From positions 15,694-79,693 of the forward strand of contig CAYUFL010000002.1 of assembly GCA_964444065.1 (NCBI GenBank): a stretch of DNA of 64,000 nucleotides, read 5' to 3'. Positions within the stretch are counted from its first letter, which is position 1. Each line of letters starts with the position of its first letter. The DNA is from JBGMEA01 sp964444065. GTDB taxonomy: Bacteria > Bacillota > Clostridia > Eubacteriales > Anaerofustaceae. Below are positions 8,115 through 16,719 of this stretch, in pieces. The translations under genes were made by a program, and so were the position numbers. The notes under the pieces were generated by a model. It worked only from the letters and a program-made list of their open reading frames with translations, had not been told where the DNA came from and ran no database searches.

Positions 8115-8137
8115 TTTTGTCTTTTCGGGAGGAAAAT

Positions 8138-9988
8138 ATGAGTACACTTAGTAACCGAGTCAATCAACAGGAACCGAATATCCGCGAAATCATCTCAGAA
8201 AATTTATTGACTGCACATTTTCAGGAAATCATTTCGCTCAGCAGAAAAAAAATCATCGGAATGGAGGGTCTAATTCGCGGAATCAATCCCTCCTCGGAGG
8301 CACTGATCCCACCGATATTACTGTTTGAAGCCGCGAACCAACAAAACCGTTCGCTGGAACTGGATCGCGCATGCAGAGAAGCGATTCTGAAGGAATTCGC
8401 GCAAATTCACAAACAAAACAGCGATTTAATGTTGTTTCTCAATCTGTCCGCTTCGATTCTTGATCATGCCGAGGGCTCGAATTACCTGCTTAGTCAGGTG
8501 CAGCGCCACGGAATCCGTCCCAGAAACGTCGTCATTGAAATCAGTGAGAGTAATGTCCTTGATTCCGGTGCGCTGTGCAGATTCGGTACCACATACCGCA
8601 AACTCGGATTCATGCTCGCTCTTGATGATGTCGGAACAGGGTTTTCAAATATGGATCGTATCCTTGATATCAAACCCGATATTATTAAAATTGACATGGC
8701 ATTGGTCAGCGGAATACACAATGATTACCATAAACAGGGTGTCTTCAAATCGCTCGTAAATCTGGCAAATATCATCGGCGCACTTGTGATCGCGGAAGGT
8801 GTGGAAACACAGGAAGAAGCGGTTCAGATTCTGAAGCTCGGAGGCTCGATGATGCAGGGTTTTTTCTATTCAAAACCACATACCCCGCAATTTGAAACCG
8901 TCGAACAAACAGATTCCCGCATTCAAACCGTCATTCAGGATTTTAACCGGCAAATACGCACAAAGACGAAGGCGGAACAGGAAAAAAACAAGCAGGTCGA
9001 TCAGTTGGTTACTTCCTGCATCGATAACCTTACAACCGTAGATGCTCACGAGTTCGACAGCAAATTACTTCAGATCACTTGGTCGTTTCGCAACATCGAA
9101 TGTGCTTATATCCTCGATATTGACGGCATCCAAATCAGCAATACCATCCGCTTTTGCGAAGAAGACGACATCAAGGACAATCTAATCTATTATTCCGCCT
9201 CTCCCGGAACCGATCATACCATGGAAAAATACTACTACCCGATGATCAATGCGAATCTGAAGAAATATATTACGGAGCCGTACGTTTCGCTTGCTACAGG
9301 GAATCTGTGTGTTACCGTATCCAAAATCTTTGCCGCGCAAGACGGACAGGAGTATATTCTGTGCCTTGATCTGAACAATACGGAAATGATGGAAGAGCTC
9401 AATTCCATGCAGGAGATGAATGTTTCCAATCTTGTTTTTAACATCAACGGAAAATCCATGACGGAAATCAACCGTATGATCAATAAAATGAATGAAGAAA
9501 TCATCAAAGACAGCCTGACAAATACATATAACCGCAGATATATGGAGGAACGTCTTCTGGTGGATGTATTCCATGCGCATAATGTCGGACAGCCGATCTC
9601 GGTCATTCTTGCGGATATCGACCTTTTTAAAAATGTCAACGATACATTCGGGCATTTGGCGGGCGATCATGTGCTCAAAGAATTTGCCCGCATTGCAAAA
9701 AACAACATCCGCAAAAGCAACGACTGGATTGCCCGCTACGGCGGAGAAGAATTCTTGATTGTGCTGCTGAATGCCGACACGCAGGCTGCCTATCGCGTAG
9801 CCGAAAAAATCCGAACCGCAATCGAGAGCGAGAGTATACCGTACCGAGATGATCATATCAAGATAACCTGCAGTTTTGGGGTCTACACGATGAAGGATGA
9901 TAATTTGGCATACGAGGATTTAATCCGCCATGCAGATATCAATCTTTACAGTGCAAAAACCAACGGACGAAACCGTACAGTTTGCTGA
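8138..9988 (+). CDS. EAL - sensor - GGDEF cyclic-di-GMP enzyme
   Basis: 616 residues from the ATG at 8138, five bases after GGGAGG; a TTG at 8117 lies upstream of that site and is unlikely. The order is EAL first, GGDEF last, the reverse of most bifunctional proteins. The EAL domain (about 15-255) has EGL instead of EAL at residue 43 but keeps FLNLS, EISES, LDDVGTG, IIKIDM, IAEGVET and QGFFYSKP, so hydrolysis is plausible. A middle region (about 265-440) resembles PDC/Cache-like or YkuI C-terminal sensors. The GGDEF domain has GGEEF (535-539) and is probably an active cyclase; where the inhibitory RxxD site would be it reads KSND. No TM helix, so cytoplasmic. Confidence 0.88.
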   Translation: MSTLSNRVNQQEPNIREIISENLLTAHFQEIISLSRKKIIGMEGLIRGINPSSEALIPPILLFEAANQQNRSLELDRACREAILKEFAQIHKQNSDLMLFLNLSASILDHAEGSNYLLSQVQRHGIRPRNVVIEISESNVLDSGALCRFGTTYRKLGFMLALDDVGTGFSNMDRILDIKPDIIKIDMALVSGIHNDYHKQGVFKSLVNLANIIGALVIAEGVETQEEAVQILKLGGSMMQGFFYSKPHTPQFETVEQTDSRIQTVIQDFNRQIRTKTKAEQEKNKQVDQLVTSCIDNLTTVDAHEFDSKLLQITWSFRNIECAYILDIDGIQISNTIRFCEEDDIKDNLIYYSASPGTDHTMEKYYYPMINANLKKYITEPYVSLATGNLCVTVSKIFAAQDGQEYILCLDLNNTEMMEELNSMQEMNVSNLVFNINGKSMTEINRMINKMNEEIIKDSLTNTYNRRYMEERLLVDVFHAHNVGQPISVILADIDLFKNVNDTFGHLAGDHVLKEFARIAKNNIRKSNDWIARYGGEEFLIVLLNADTQAAYRVAEKIRTAIESESIPYRDDHIKITCSFGVYTMKDDNLAYEDLIRHADINLYSAKTNGRNRTVC

Positions 9989-10091
9989 GTTTCCGACAAG
10001 AACCATATTGGAGAAAAATTTTAATTCAGATTTCACAGCTATCGCCGAGTGCAGACAGCGGATCTTGTTCTGCTGAAAATGCACTTCCCCC

Positions 10092-10121
10092 TTGACATCC
10101 CTCTGCCTTCTGTGCTATATT
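10092..10121 (+). promoter_or_regulatory. Promoter of the cobalamin riboswitch unit
   Basis: TTGACA (10092-10097), 18-base spacer, TATATT (10116-10121) with extended-10 TG at 10113-10114. The best -35 box in this part of the window. Confidence 0.8.
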
Positions 10122-10135
10122 ATGGAAAATAATTG

Positions 10136-10305
10136 TTTCAGGTGCCGATCCAAAACGGATCGGAGAATAGGGAATGAGGTGAGAATCCTCAGTGAACCCA
10201 TCGCCGTATGCGGATAGAATGTTTTCGATTTGCCACTGAACTTCGGTTTGGGAAGGCGAAAACAGACCGTGACCCGCAAGCCGGAAGACCTGCCTGGTAA
10301 ACAAT
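10136..10305 (+). ncRNA. Cobalamin (B12) riboswitch
   Basis: The region has the conserved blocks of the class in order: AATAGGGAAT, GGTGAGAATCC, AGTGAACCC, GCCACTG, GGGAAGGCG and the B12 box CAAGCCGGAAGACCTGCC. Binding of adenosylcobalamin is expected to favour the terminator 25 bases downstream and so switch off the transporter and kinase genes when B12 is plentiful. Confidence 0.93.
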
Positions 10306-10327
10306 AATGAACAACGCGAACGACGGT

Positions 10328-10373
10328 AAAGTTTGTGAGTACAGTTTTGACTGTATTCGCAAACTTTTTTTCT
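10328..10373 (+). terminator. Riboswitch-controlled terminator
   Basis: An 18-pair stem (10328-10345 with 10350-10367, two G-U pairs), TTTG loop and a T run. Its position between the B12 aptamer and the ribosome binding site of the next gene identifies it as the expression platform. Confidence 0.88.
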
Positions 10374-10413
10374 TTCCTCCGTTCGCACACAAACGATAAA
10401 AAAGGAGAACATC

Positions 10414-10902
10414 ATGTATTCCAAAACACAAAAAATTGTCCTGACGGCATTATTCATCGCCTTGTCTGCTATCGGTGCGCAACTGAAAATTTTCAGTTCC
10501 ATCGCATTTGATTCTTTGCCAGCGTTCCTTGCCGCGTTTTTGCTTGGCGGCCCGCAAGGGGCGATCGTCGGCATACTCGGACATCTGCTCACGGCAGCGT
10601 TATCGGGTTTTCCTTATACCTTGCCGCTCCACATTGTCATTGCGCTGGAAATGGCAGGCATCTGCTATGTTGCCGGATGGCTGGTACATAAAAAGAAGAT
10701 GGCAATTTGGCTCGCTGCGCTCATTGCGTTTGTTTTAAACGCTTTTATCTCGCCTCTCATTTTGATTGTCTGGCCGGGATTTGGTTGGGCAGTGTGCGTT
10801 GCTCTGTTCCTTCCTCTTGCACTCGGCTCTGCAGCCAACGCGGCAGGCGCGGCAATCCTTGCATATCTTCTTAAATCACGCCTGTTCCGCAAAACGAAAT
10901 GA
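10414..10902 (+). CDS. cblT: ECF transporter S component, probable alpha-ribazole transporter CblT
   Basis: 162 residues with five to six TM helices and the small size typical of energy-coupling-factor substrate-binding (S) subunits. It works with shared EcfA/EcfT subunits encoded elsewhere. The B12 riboswitch in front and the AIR-synthase-like gene behind match the CblT-CblS pair described for Listeria and Geobacillus, in which alpha-ribazole is imported and phosphorylated for the lower ligand of cobalamin. A cobalamin or other corrinoid-precursor S component is the alternative. Ribosome binding site AAAAAAGGAG, 7 bases before ATG. Confidence 0.75.
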   Translation: MYSKTQKIVLTALFIALSAIGAQLKIFSSIAFDSLPAFLAAFLLGGPQGAIVGILGHLLTAALSGFPYTLPLHIVIALEMAGICYVAGWLVHKKKMAIWLAALIAFVLNAFISPLILIVWPGFGWAVCVALFLPLALGSAANAAGAAILAYLLKSRLFRKTK

Positions 10903-11618
10903 ATACACTGCTTAATCTGCGTGATGTCTTACTGATGCCAACCGATAATACCATCCTTGTTACCGCCGTGGATTCCTGCGGCGGAATCGGAATGCTCACA
11001 CAAGATGTCCTGAAAACCTCTGCGCAAATTGTCGGCAATTACACTGCGCGCGTCTCGTTGATGGAAGTGCTTTGCACCGGAGCGAAGCCCATCTTTGCGA
11101 CACTCGCTGTCAGCAATGCTCCTGATTATGCGGAGCAAATCCTGCATGGCGTAAGAGCTGTCATAGGCGAGGAACTGCCCTGTGCCATCAGTACAGAAAA
11201 AAATATGAACACCTGTATGACAGGTGTCGGCATCAGCATCACAGGGTCCTGCAACAAGAACGATTTAAAGCTCGGCCTTGCAACAGACGGTGATTTGCTT
11301 TATTGTCTGGGAACACCGCTTCTCGGAGCAGAAACACTGACTCCTGACGCGGTGATGATCTCTGCTCAAATGATAGAAGCACTGCTGCGGAATCAGAACG
11401 TACATACCCTGATCCCGGTCGGATCGCATGGTATTTTATCCGAAGCACAACTGTTGGCAAAAGAAAGCAAGCTGACGGTATCCCTGCATGAGCACTGCTC
11501 ATTGGATCTTATCAAATCGGCAGGTCCTTCCTCGTGCGCCGTTTTTGCCGCAGACAAAAGCTTCAGTCCCGAGTTGTTCCCGTTTCGCACAACACTGATC
11601 GGACATTTGCACACTTAA
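10899..11618 (+). CDS. cblS: AIR-synthase-like protein, probable alpha-ribazole kinase CblS
   Basis: 239 residues resembling the PurM/ThiL/HypE fold: an N-terminal nucleotide-binding part with VTAVDSCGGIG, a middle hydrophobic VGNYTARVSLMEVLCTGA, and GVGISITGSC. The start overlaps the stop of the S-component gene (ATGA), so the two are translationally coupled and share the B12 riboswitch. By context this is CblS, which phosphorylates alpha-ribazole to alpha-ribazole-phosphate. The family link to CblS is from memory; a plain ThiL-like kinase cannot be excluded. Confidence 0.68.
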   Translation: MNTLLNLRDVLLMPTDNTILVTAVDSCGGIGMLTQDVLKTSAQIVGNYTARVSLMEVLCTGAKPIFATLAVSNAPDYAEQILHGVRAVIGEELPCAISTEKNMNTCMTGVGISITGSCNKNDLKLGLATDGDLLYCLGTPLLGAETLTPDAVMISAQMIEALLRNQNVHTLIPVGSHGILSEAQLLAKESKLTVSLHEHCSLDLIKSAGPSSCAVFAADKSFSPELFPFRTTLIGHLHT

Positions 11619-11712
11619 TATCACCACTATTATATCGTGCTGCGTTTATCAACTGTTTCGCAGCATTCCTATCCTTCCGAATCATTTTTAATGAAACGAT
11701 GTTGAAAAGCAG

Positions 11713-11752
11713 AAAAAGACAGAAACATCCTCCGTTTTCTGTCTTTTTTTTT
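11713..11752 (+). terminator. Terminator after cblS
   Basis: AAAAGACAGAAA and TTTTCTGTCTTTT pair around a nine-base loop, followed by a long T tract, 95 bases after the cblS stop. Confidence 0.85.
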
Positions 11753-11790
11753 CTTTATTGCTCCGCCGCTAAAAGAAAAACAGGAAATAT

Positions 11791-11819
11791 TTGTAAAATT
11801 GCAAAAAACAGATTAAAAT
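11791..11819 (+). promoter_or_regulatory. Candidate promoter of the HD/HD-GYP gene
   Basis: TTGTAA (11791-11796), 17-base spacer, TAAAAT (11814-11819). It gives a leader of about 75 bases. Confidence 0.4.
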
Positions 11820-11905
11820 AGATAAATATAGAATAACTCGATCTCATTTTTTGCACTGATCGATGATGCAATTCAGAGAGCAACGCATCCGAGGAGGAAG
11901 ACATC

Positions 11906-13171
11906 ATAGACAGAATCAAAATCAAACTCAGCGATCTCTTATTATGCATATCAAACGCTCAGGATCTTATGTCCCCGACACTTTCCAGCCATCACCAGCA
12001 AGTCGCATATCTGGCTTTTTGTTTGGCGGAAGAGCTTTCACTGTCTTACGAAAAACAAAAAAATATTTTCCTTGCCGCTCTTATTCATGATATCGGAGCC
12101 CTCACCATTGATGAGAAACTGACATTAATCGACTCTGAACCGTTCAATGCAAATGAGCATGCCTTTCGCAGTGCGAAGCTGTTTGCTTCGTTTACACCGA
12201 TGAGAGATGCGACGGATATCATAAAATATCATCATTTGCCTTGGGATCACGGAGCCGGAAGGAAATACCAATCCGTCAATGTCCCGTATGAAAGCCATAT
12301 CCTGCATCTTGCAGACCGCGTGTGCGCAAAACTGCAGATTCGACAATTCGATATCACCTGCATTCAGGACATCATTACTGAAACAAGCACGTCTGCACCG
12401 GCATTGTTTGATCCGGTATTGATAGACGTCCTGCGTAACCTGGGGAAAAAAGAATATATCTGGTTTGATCTGGCATCCCAGGCACCGATTCAACCGATCT
12501 TAGACTTAGGTCTGTTTGACACGCTCCTGTTGGAAATTGACGATATTCTTATACTATCCGAGATTTTTGCTCAAATCATCGATTTCCGAAGCAAATTCAC
12601 GTCCCGTCATTCCGCCGGAGTTGCAAAAACCGCATCGGCTATGGCAGAATTGTCACGCTTCTCTTCTTATGAGTGCAAAATGATGCTGATAGCAGGGTAT
12701 CTGCATGATTTGGGAAAAATCGTAATTCCCGAGCATATTCTGGAAAAACCTGGACCTCTGGATGAACACGAATTCGCAATTATTCGTTCGCATCCTTATT
12801 ACACTTACCGCATGCTGCAGCCGATAAAAGGATTCCGCACCATCCTTCATTGGGCTTCCTATCATCATGAAAAACTGAGCGGTGACGGATATCCTTTTCA
12901 CGTCGGACAAATCGATCTGCCGCTCGGTGCCCGCATCATCGCGGTTGCAGATGTATTTACCGCGCTGAAAGAAGACCGACCTTACCGAAAAGGTATGGAT
13001 GATCAGCAAACCAAACAGATTTTGCTTCAAATGGCGGCGGAACGCTCGCTCTACGAAAACATCGTCTGCAGCCTGTTGGAAAATTACGGCACGATCAACA
13101 CAACGCGCATTCGCGCACAAGAAGAAGCCTCCGCTCGATACGAGGAATTCCAACAAGCAAAAATAGATTAA
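11906..13171 (+). CDS. HD + HD-GYP domain protein (c-di-GMP phosphodiesterase family), non-canonical start
   Basis: About 421 residues. An N-terminal HD domain (HDIG near residue 60) is followed by a C-terminal HD-GYP domain (HDLGK near 266, HHEKLSGDGYP near 315), the class that hydrolyses cyclic-di-GMP or related dinucleotides. The first ATG in frame is 11969, but the family-typical segment KIKLSDLLLCISNAQDLM is encoded upstream of it, and a strong GAGGAGG (11891-11897) lies 5-8 bases before in-frame ATC 11903 and ATA 11906. No ATG, GTG, TTG or CTG occurs in frame between the stop at 11864 and 11969. I therefore place the start at AUA 11906, with AUC 11903 or ATG 11969 as alternatives. Confidence 0.8.
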   Translation: MDRIKIKLSDLLLCISNAQDLMSPTLSSHHQQVAYLAFCLAEELSLSYEKQKNIFLAALIHDIGALTIDEKLTLIDSEPFNANEHAFRSAKLFASFTPMRDATDIIKYHHLPWDHGAGRKYQSVNVPYESHILHLADRVCAKLQIRQFDITCIQDIITETSTSAPALFDPVLIDVLRNLGKKEYIWFDLASQAPIQPILDLGLFDTLLLEIDDILILSEIFAQIIDFRSKFTSRHSAGVAKTASAMAELSRFSSYECKMMLIAGYLHDLGKIVIPEHILEKPGPLDEHEFAIIRSHPYYTYRMLQPIKGFRTILHWASYHHEKLSGDGYPFHVGQIDLPLGARIIAVADVFTALKEDRPYRKGMDDQQTKQILLQMAAERSLYENIVCSLLENYGTINTTRIRAQEEASARYEEFQQAKID

Positions 13172-13204
13172 CCCGAAAAAATACCCTAAACAGGAAGGCT
13201 CACC

Positions 13205-13699
13205 GTGCAGATAAGAAAAAGTACAACAACCGATATCCCCTCAATCATGCAAATTTATTCAGATGCCAAAGCGTATATGATCCAAACAGGAAACCGTAAC
13301 CAATGGCTCGGGACATATCCCCAAAAAACAATTTTACAGGACGATATTGCAGCCGGAAATTCCTATGTTTGTACAGAGGATTCCCGCGTATTGTGCACGT
13401 TCTTTTTTTCCATCGGAGACGATCCCGCGTATGCGACGATTCACAACGGGGCATGGTTCAACGATGATCCATACGGTGTCATCCATCGCATTGCAGTCGC
13501 GCAGCACGAACGGGGTGTGGCGACTTTCTGCATCAACTGGGCACTTTCTCAATGCGGCAACCTGAAAATCGATACCCACGAAGACAACAAACCCATGCGT
13601 GCACTGCTCGCCAAACTCGGCTTTACGCAATGCGGAATCATCTATCTGGATAATTCTTCCCCACGGATTGCCTTTCAAAAAAAGATAACTGATCTGTAA
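13205..13699 (+). CDS. GNAT family N-acetyltransferase
   Basis: 164 residues with the GNAT layout: N-terminal IRKSTTTDIPSIMQIY, a central strand, the acetyl-CoA strand VIHRIAVAQHERGVATFCINWA (here the usual Q/RxxGxG/A is degenerate), THEDNKPMRALLAKLGF near the end. The substrate is unknown. The start is GTG, preceded by AGGAAGG at suitable distance. It follows the HD-GYP gene by 33 bases and is closed by a terminator, so it is probably the last gene of that transcript. Confidence 0.82.
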   Translation: MQIRKSTTTDIPSIMQIYSDAKAYMIQTGNRNQWLGTYPQKTILQDDIAAGNSYVCTEDSRVLCTFFFSIGDDPAYATIHNGAWFNDDPYGVIHRIAVAQHERGVATFCINWALSQCGNLKIDTHEDNKPMRALLAKLGFTQCGIIYLDNSSPRIAFQKKITDL

Positions 13700-13713
13700 T
13701 TAAGATATGACGT

Positions 13714-13738
13714 AAAGAACGATTTTCGTTCTTTTTTT
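13714..13738 (+). terminator. Terminator after the GNAT gene
   Basis: AAAGAACG and CGTTCTTT pair around a four-base loop and run into seven T. Confidence 0.85.
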
Positions 13739-13803
13739 GTGGCTGAACTGTTTTGCTGATTTTATTTGCTGTAATCACAAAAAAACATTTTTTTTGTCAC
13801 TGC

Positions 13804-13832
13804 TTGACAATTAAAATGATTCGAGTTAGAAT
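13804..13832 (+). promoter_or_regulatory. Promoter of marR and ABC exporter genes
   Basis: TTGACA (13804-13809), 17-base spacer, TAGAAT (13827-13832). The MarR operator overlaps its -10 box. Confidence 0.8.
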
Positions 13833-13851
13833 TGTTGACACTACAACAATT
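13830..13851. promoter_or_regulatory. Probable MarR operator
   Basis: AATTGTTG (13830-13837), six-base spacer ACACTA, CAACAATT (13844-13851): a perfect inverted repeat of the size bound by MarR dimers, covering the -10 box and transcription start. It should give autorepression of the regulator and the exporter until a ligand relieves it. Confidence 0.75.
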
Positions 13852-13884
13852 GCAGCGTCAACAATGATACGAAGAGGTCACTTA

Positions 13885-14325
13885 ATGTTAATGAAATATT
13901 GCTCTATTATCGCGCGCTTCAGCAGAGTTTATCTTTCCCAGAAATTAAAAAAAATTCAGGTCGGTTTTTCCGAGCAAATTGTATTGATGTTTTTGGCTCA
14001 TCACAGCAGCATTAATCAGGAATGTATTTCGAAGTTCTTTCTGATTGACAAGGGCGCCATCGCAAAAACCCTTACAAAACTGGAAGAAAAAGCATTCATT
14101 GTTCGCAAAGGGAATCCTGAGAATAAACGCGAGAATATCATCATGCTTACTGATGAGGGAACAAAAATTCAACATCACATGAAAGCAGCATTGGACGAAT
14201 GGAATGACGCAATTTACGAGGGGCTGTCTCCGGATGAAATCGCATTGGCAGAAAAACTGATGCAGCGCATTTCTGCAAATGCGGCTGCACTGACCACTGC
14301 GCAAACGGAGGATATTGATGAATAA
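13885..14325 (+). CDS. MarR family transcriptional regulator
   Basis: 146 residues from the ATG at 13885 (GAAGAGGT 8 bases upstream); starts further upstream would run through the operator and promoter. A winged helix-turn-helix lies in the middle (INQECISKFFLIDKGAIAKTLTKLEEKAFI) with the wing RKGNPENKRENIIMLTDEG, and dimerisation helices are at both ends. It stands in front of a two-gene multidrug-type ABC exporter, the usual target of such regulators. Confidence 0.88.
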   Translation: MLMKYCSIIARFSRVYLSQKLKKIQVGFSEQIVLMFLAHHSSINQECISKFFLIDKGAIAKTLTKLEEKAFIVRKGNPENKRENIIMLTDEGTKIQHHMKAALDEWNDAIYEGLSPDEIALAEKLMQRISANAAALTTAQTEDIDE

Positions 14326-14379
14326 ACTGTCAGCACTCTGCTTCTTACCTTATTTTTTACCCATAATTGTTTCATATCC

Positions 14380-14412
14380 CTGATTACCGCTGTATTTCAG
14401 CACCGTAATCAG
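14380..14412 (+). promoter_or_regulatory. Hairpin between marR and the exporter genes
   Basis: CTGATTAC (14380-14387) pairs with GTAATCAG (14405-14412), with an inner GCTG/CAGC stem. It has no T run, so an RNA-processing or attenuation role is more likely than full termination. Confidence 0.45.
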
Positions 14413-14475
14413 AATGGTTCGATACTTTGCATATCATTCACAGCAAGAATAACCTGAAAGGAAATAATCTTAGCA

Positions 14476-16719
14476 TTGAAAACTATATTTCGATATTTGA
14501 AATCCTATGGACTGATCGTTGCACTTTGTCTGATACTTCTTCTCGGGCAGGCTGCAAGTGATTTAAGCCTTCCGACTTTAATGTCCGACATTGTCAATGT
14601 CGGCATTCAGCAGGGGGGGATTGAAGAAACCGCTCCGCATGCCATCAGCAAAAACGGATTGGATCTGCTTTCATATTTTATGACAGATACAGAACGCGAT
14701 ACAATAACATCCAATTACAGTCTGATTGAGCCAAACACATCCGAGACTGATGACTATATTGACACTTATCCCCTGCTTGATACGCAAGCAGTATATATTT
14801 TAACTGCAACGGATAAAACCGACGTTGCAGCAGTGGGAGATATCTATTGCCGGGCAGTGTATGCATTTATGCTCTATATGCAGGATTATGCGGCGGCGCA
14901 GAGTTCATCCTCGGACAGCACCTCCTCTTATGATATGAGCACCAACTCGATTGATATCGATTTGGATCAACTCTATCAGATCATTCCTTATTTCAACTAT
15001 ATGCCGTCCTCGTCTTTCCAAAGTTTCATCGACCAAGCCGCATCTGCCGACAGTACGTTTACCAAGCAGGTCGGGATTGCTTTTACCGGCGTCTTCTATA
15101 AGGAACTGGGTGTAAATACGTCAAAAATCCAAAGTGCATATATTATGCAAAAGGGTATTGTCATGGTGCTTGTCACTTTGGCAGGTGCAGCAGCCAGCAT
15201 TGGCGTCGGATTTTTCAGTGCACGCGTTGCTGCGGGAGTTGCAAAACGTATGCGCCATGATTTATTTCAGCGCGTGGAAAGCTTTTCCAATCATGAGTTT
15301 GACAAATTTTCAACGGCCTCGTTGATCACACGCAGCACGAATGACGTAACCCAGGTACAGATGCTGATCAATATGGGCATACGAATGATGTGCTATGCGC
15401 CGATCGTCGGGATCGGCGGCGTTATCATGGCAGTACGCAAAAGCGTTTCTCTCAGTTGGATCATCGCCGCAGCTGTTCTGCTTCTGATCGGCGTGATCAC
15501 TGTCGTCTTCTCGATCGCAATGCCAAAATTCAAGATCATCCAAAAATTAATCGACCGCCTCAATCTTGTCACCAGAGAAAGTCTGAGCGGCATGATGGTA
15601 ATACGCGCATTCGGCAACCAAAAACACGAAGAAGCACGCTTTGAAAAGGCGAATCGTGATCTCACAGATACCAGTTTGTTCGTAAACCGCATTATGGTAT
15701 TTATGATGCCCTTTATGATGCTTCTGATGAACGGCGTCACACTGTTGATCGTATGGATCGGAGGACATCAGATTGCGAACTCTGCGATGCAGGTCGGCGA
15801 TATGATGGCATTTATGCAATATGCCATGCAAATCATCTTCTCTTTCCTGATGATCGCCGTTATGTTCATTATGGTTCCGCGCGCATCCGTCTCGGCGAGC
15901 AGAATAGGAGAAGTGCTGGCTACCCAGCCAAGTATTCTCGACCCGGAAAAACCGCAATCCTTCCCCAGACAAATGAAAGGTCGCATCAACTTCAACGATG
16001 TCAGTTTCCGTTTCCCGAATGCAGAAAGCGATGTCTTGGAGCATATCACCTTTAGCGCCGAACCCGGTCAAACGACCGCATTCATCGGCTCCACAGGCTC
16101 CGGGAAATCAACGCTCGTCAATCTGATTCCACGTTTCTATGATGTTACAAAGGGATCCATCGAAATCGACGGCGTCGACATACGAAACGTGAAGCAAAGT
16201 GCGCTCAGAGAAGTCATCGGCTACATTCCGCAGAAAGCGGTCTTGTTTTCGGGCAGTATCGATTCGAATATCCGTTACGGGAAAGAAGATGCTTCTGAGG
16301 AGGATATTCACTATGCGGCAAAAATAGCGCAAGCAGACGAATTCATTGAATCAAGCACTGAAAAATATGAACAGCCGATTGCACAAGGCGGAGCAAATAT
16401 ATCGGGCGGGCAGAAACAGCGTCTGTCGATTGCACGTGCACTGGCAAAAAAAGCGCCGATCTATATCTTTGATGATAGTTTCTCGGCACTGGATTTCAAA
16501 ACCGATGCGGCTCTGAGACAAGCATTGAAAACAGATACCTCAAATGCGACTGTACTGATCGTTGCGCAACGTGTCAGCACCATTATGGATGCGGATAAAA
16601 TTATCGTCTTGGATGACGGTGAGATCGTCGGCATCGGCACGCACCGTCAACTGATCGAAGACTGCGGCGTCTACCGTGAAATTGCCGAATCACAACTGTC
16701 GAAGGAGGAACTGGCATGA
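14476..16719 (+). CDS. Heterodimeric ABC exporter, subunit with degenerate ATP site
   Basis: 747 residues: TM1, a large insert of about 150 residues outside the membrane (about 45-215), five further TM helices, then an ATP-binding domain. Walker A is GSTGSGKST and the signature ISGGQ is good, but Walker B reads IYIFDDS (Asp for the catalytic Glu) and the H-loop is VAQRVST (Gln for His). This is the degenerate half of an asymmetric exporter like BmrCD, LmrCD or TM287/288. The start is TTG; AAAGGA lies about 14 bases upstream, rather far. It overlaps the partner gene by four bases. Confidence 0.88.
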   Translation: MKTIFRYLKSYGLIVALCLILLLGQAASDLSLPTLMSDIVNVGIQQGGIEETAPHAISKNGLDLLSYFMTDTERDTITSNYSLIEPNTSETDDYIDTYPLLDTQAVYILTATDKTDVAAVGDIYCRAVYAFMLYMQDYAAAQSSSSDSTSSYDMSTNSIDIDLDQLYQIIPYFNYMPSSSFQSFIDQAASADSTFTKQVGIAFTGVFYKELGVNTSKIQSAYIMQKGIVMVLVTLAGAAASIGVGFFSARVAAGVAKRMRHDLFQRVESFSNHEFDKFSTASLITRSTNDVTQVQMLINMGIRMMCYAPIVGIGGVIMAVRKSVSLSWIIAAAVLLLIGVITVVFSIAMPKFKIIQKLIDRLNLVTRESLSGMMVIRAFGNQKHEEARFEKANRDLTDTSLFVNRIMVFMMPFMMLLMNGVTLLIVWIGGHQIANSAMQVGDMMAFMQYAMQIIFSFLMIAVMFIMVPRASVSASRIGEVLATQPSILDPEKPQSFPRQMKGRINFNDVSFRFPNAESDVLEHITFSAEPGQTTAFIGSTGSGKSTLVNLIPRFYDVTKGSIEIDGVDIRNVKQSALREVIGYIPQKAVLFSGSIDSNIRYGKEDASEEDIHYAAKIAQADEFIESSTEKYEQPIAQGGANISGGQKQRLSIARALAKKAPIYIFDDSFSALDFKTDAALRQALKTDTSNATVLIVAQRVSTIMDADKIIVLDDGEIVGIGTHRQLIEDCGVYREIAESQLSKEELA

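Noticed and set aside
7472..8137. Cyclic-di-GMP riboswitch before the EAL-GGDEF gene
   Set aside because: The conserved GCAAAGCC and tetraloop-receptor blocks are absent.
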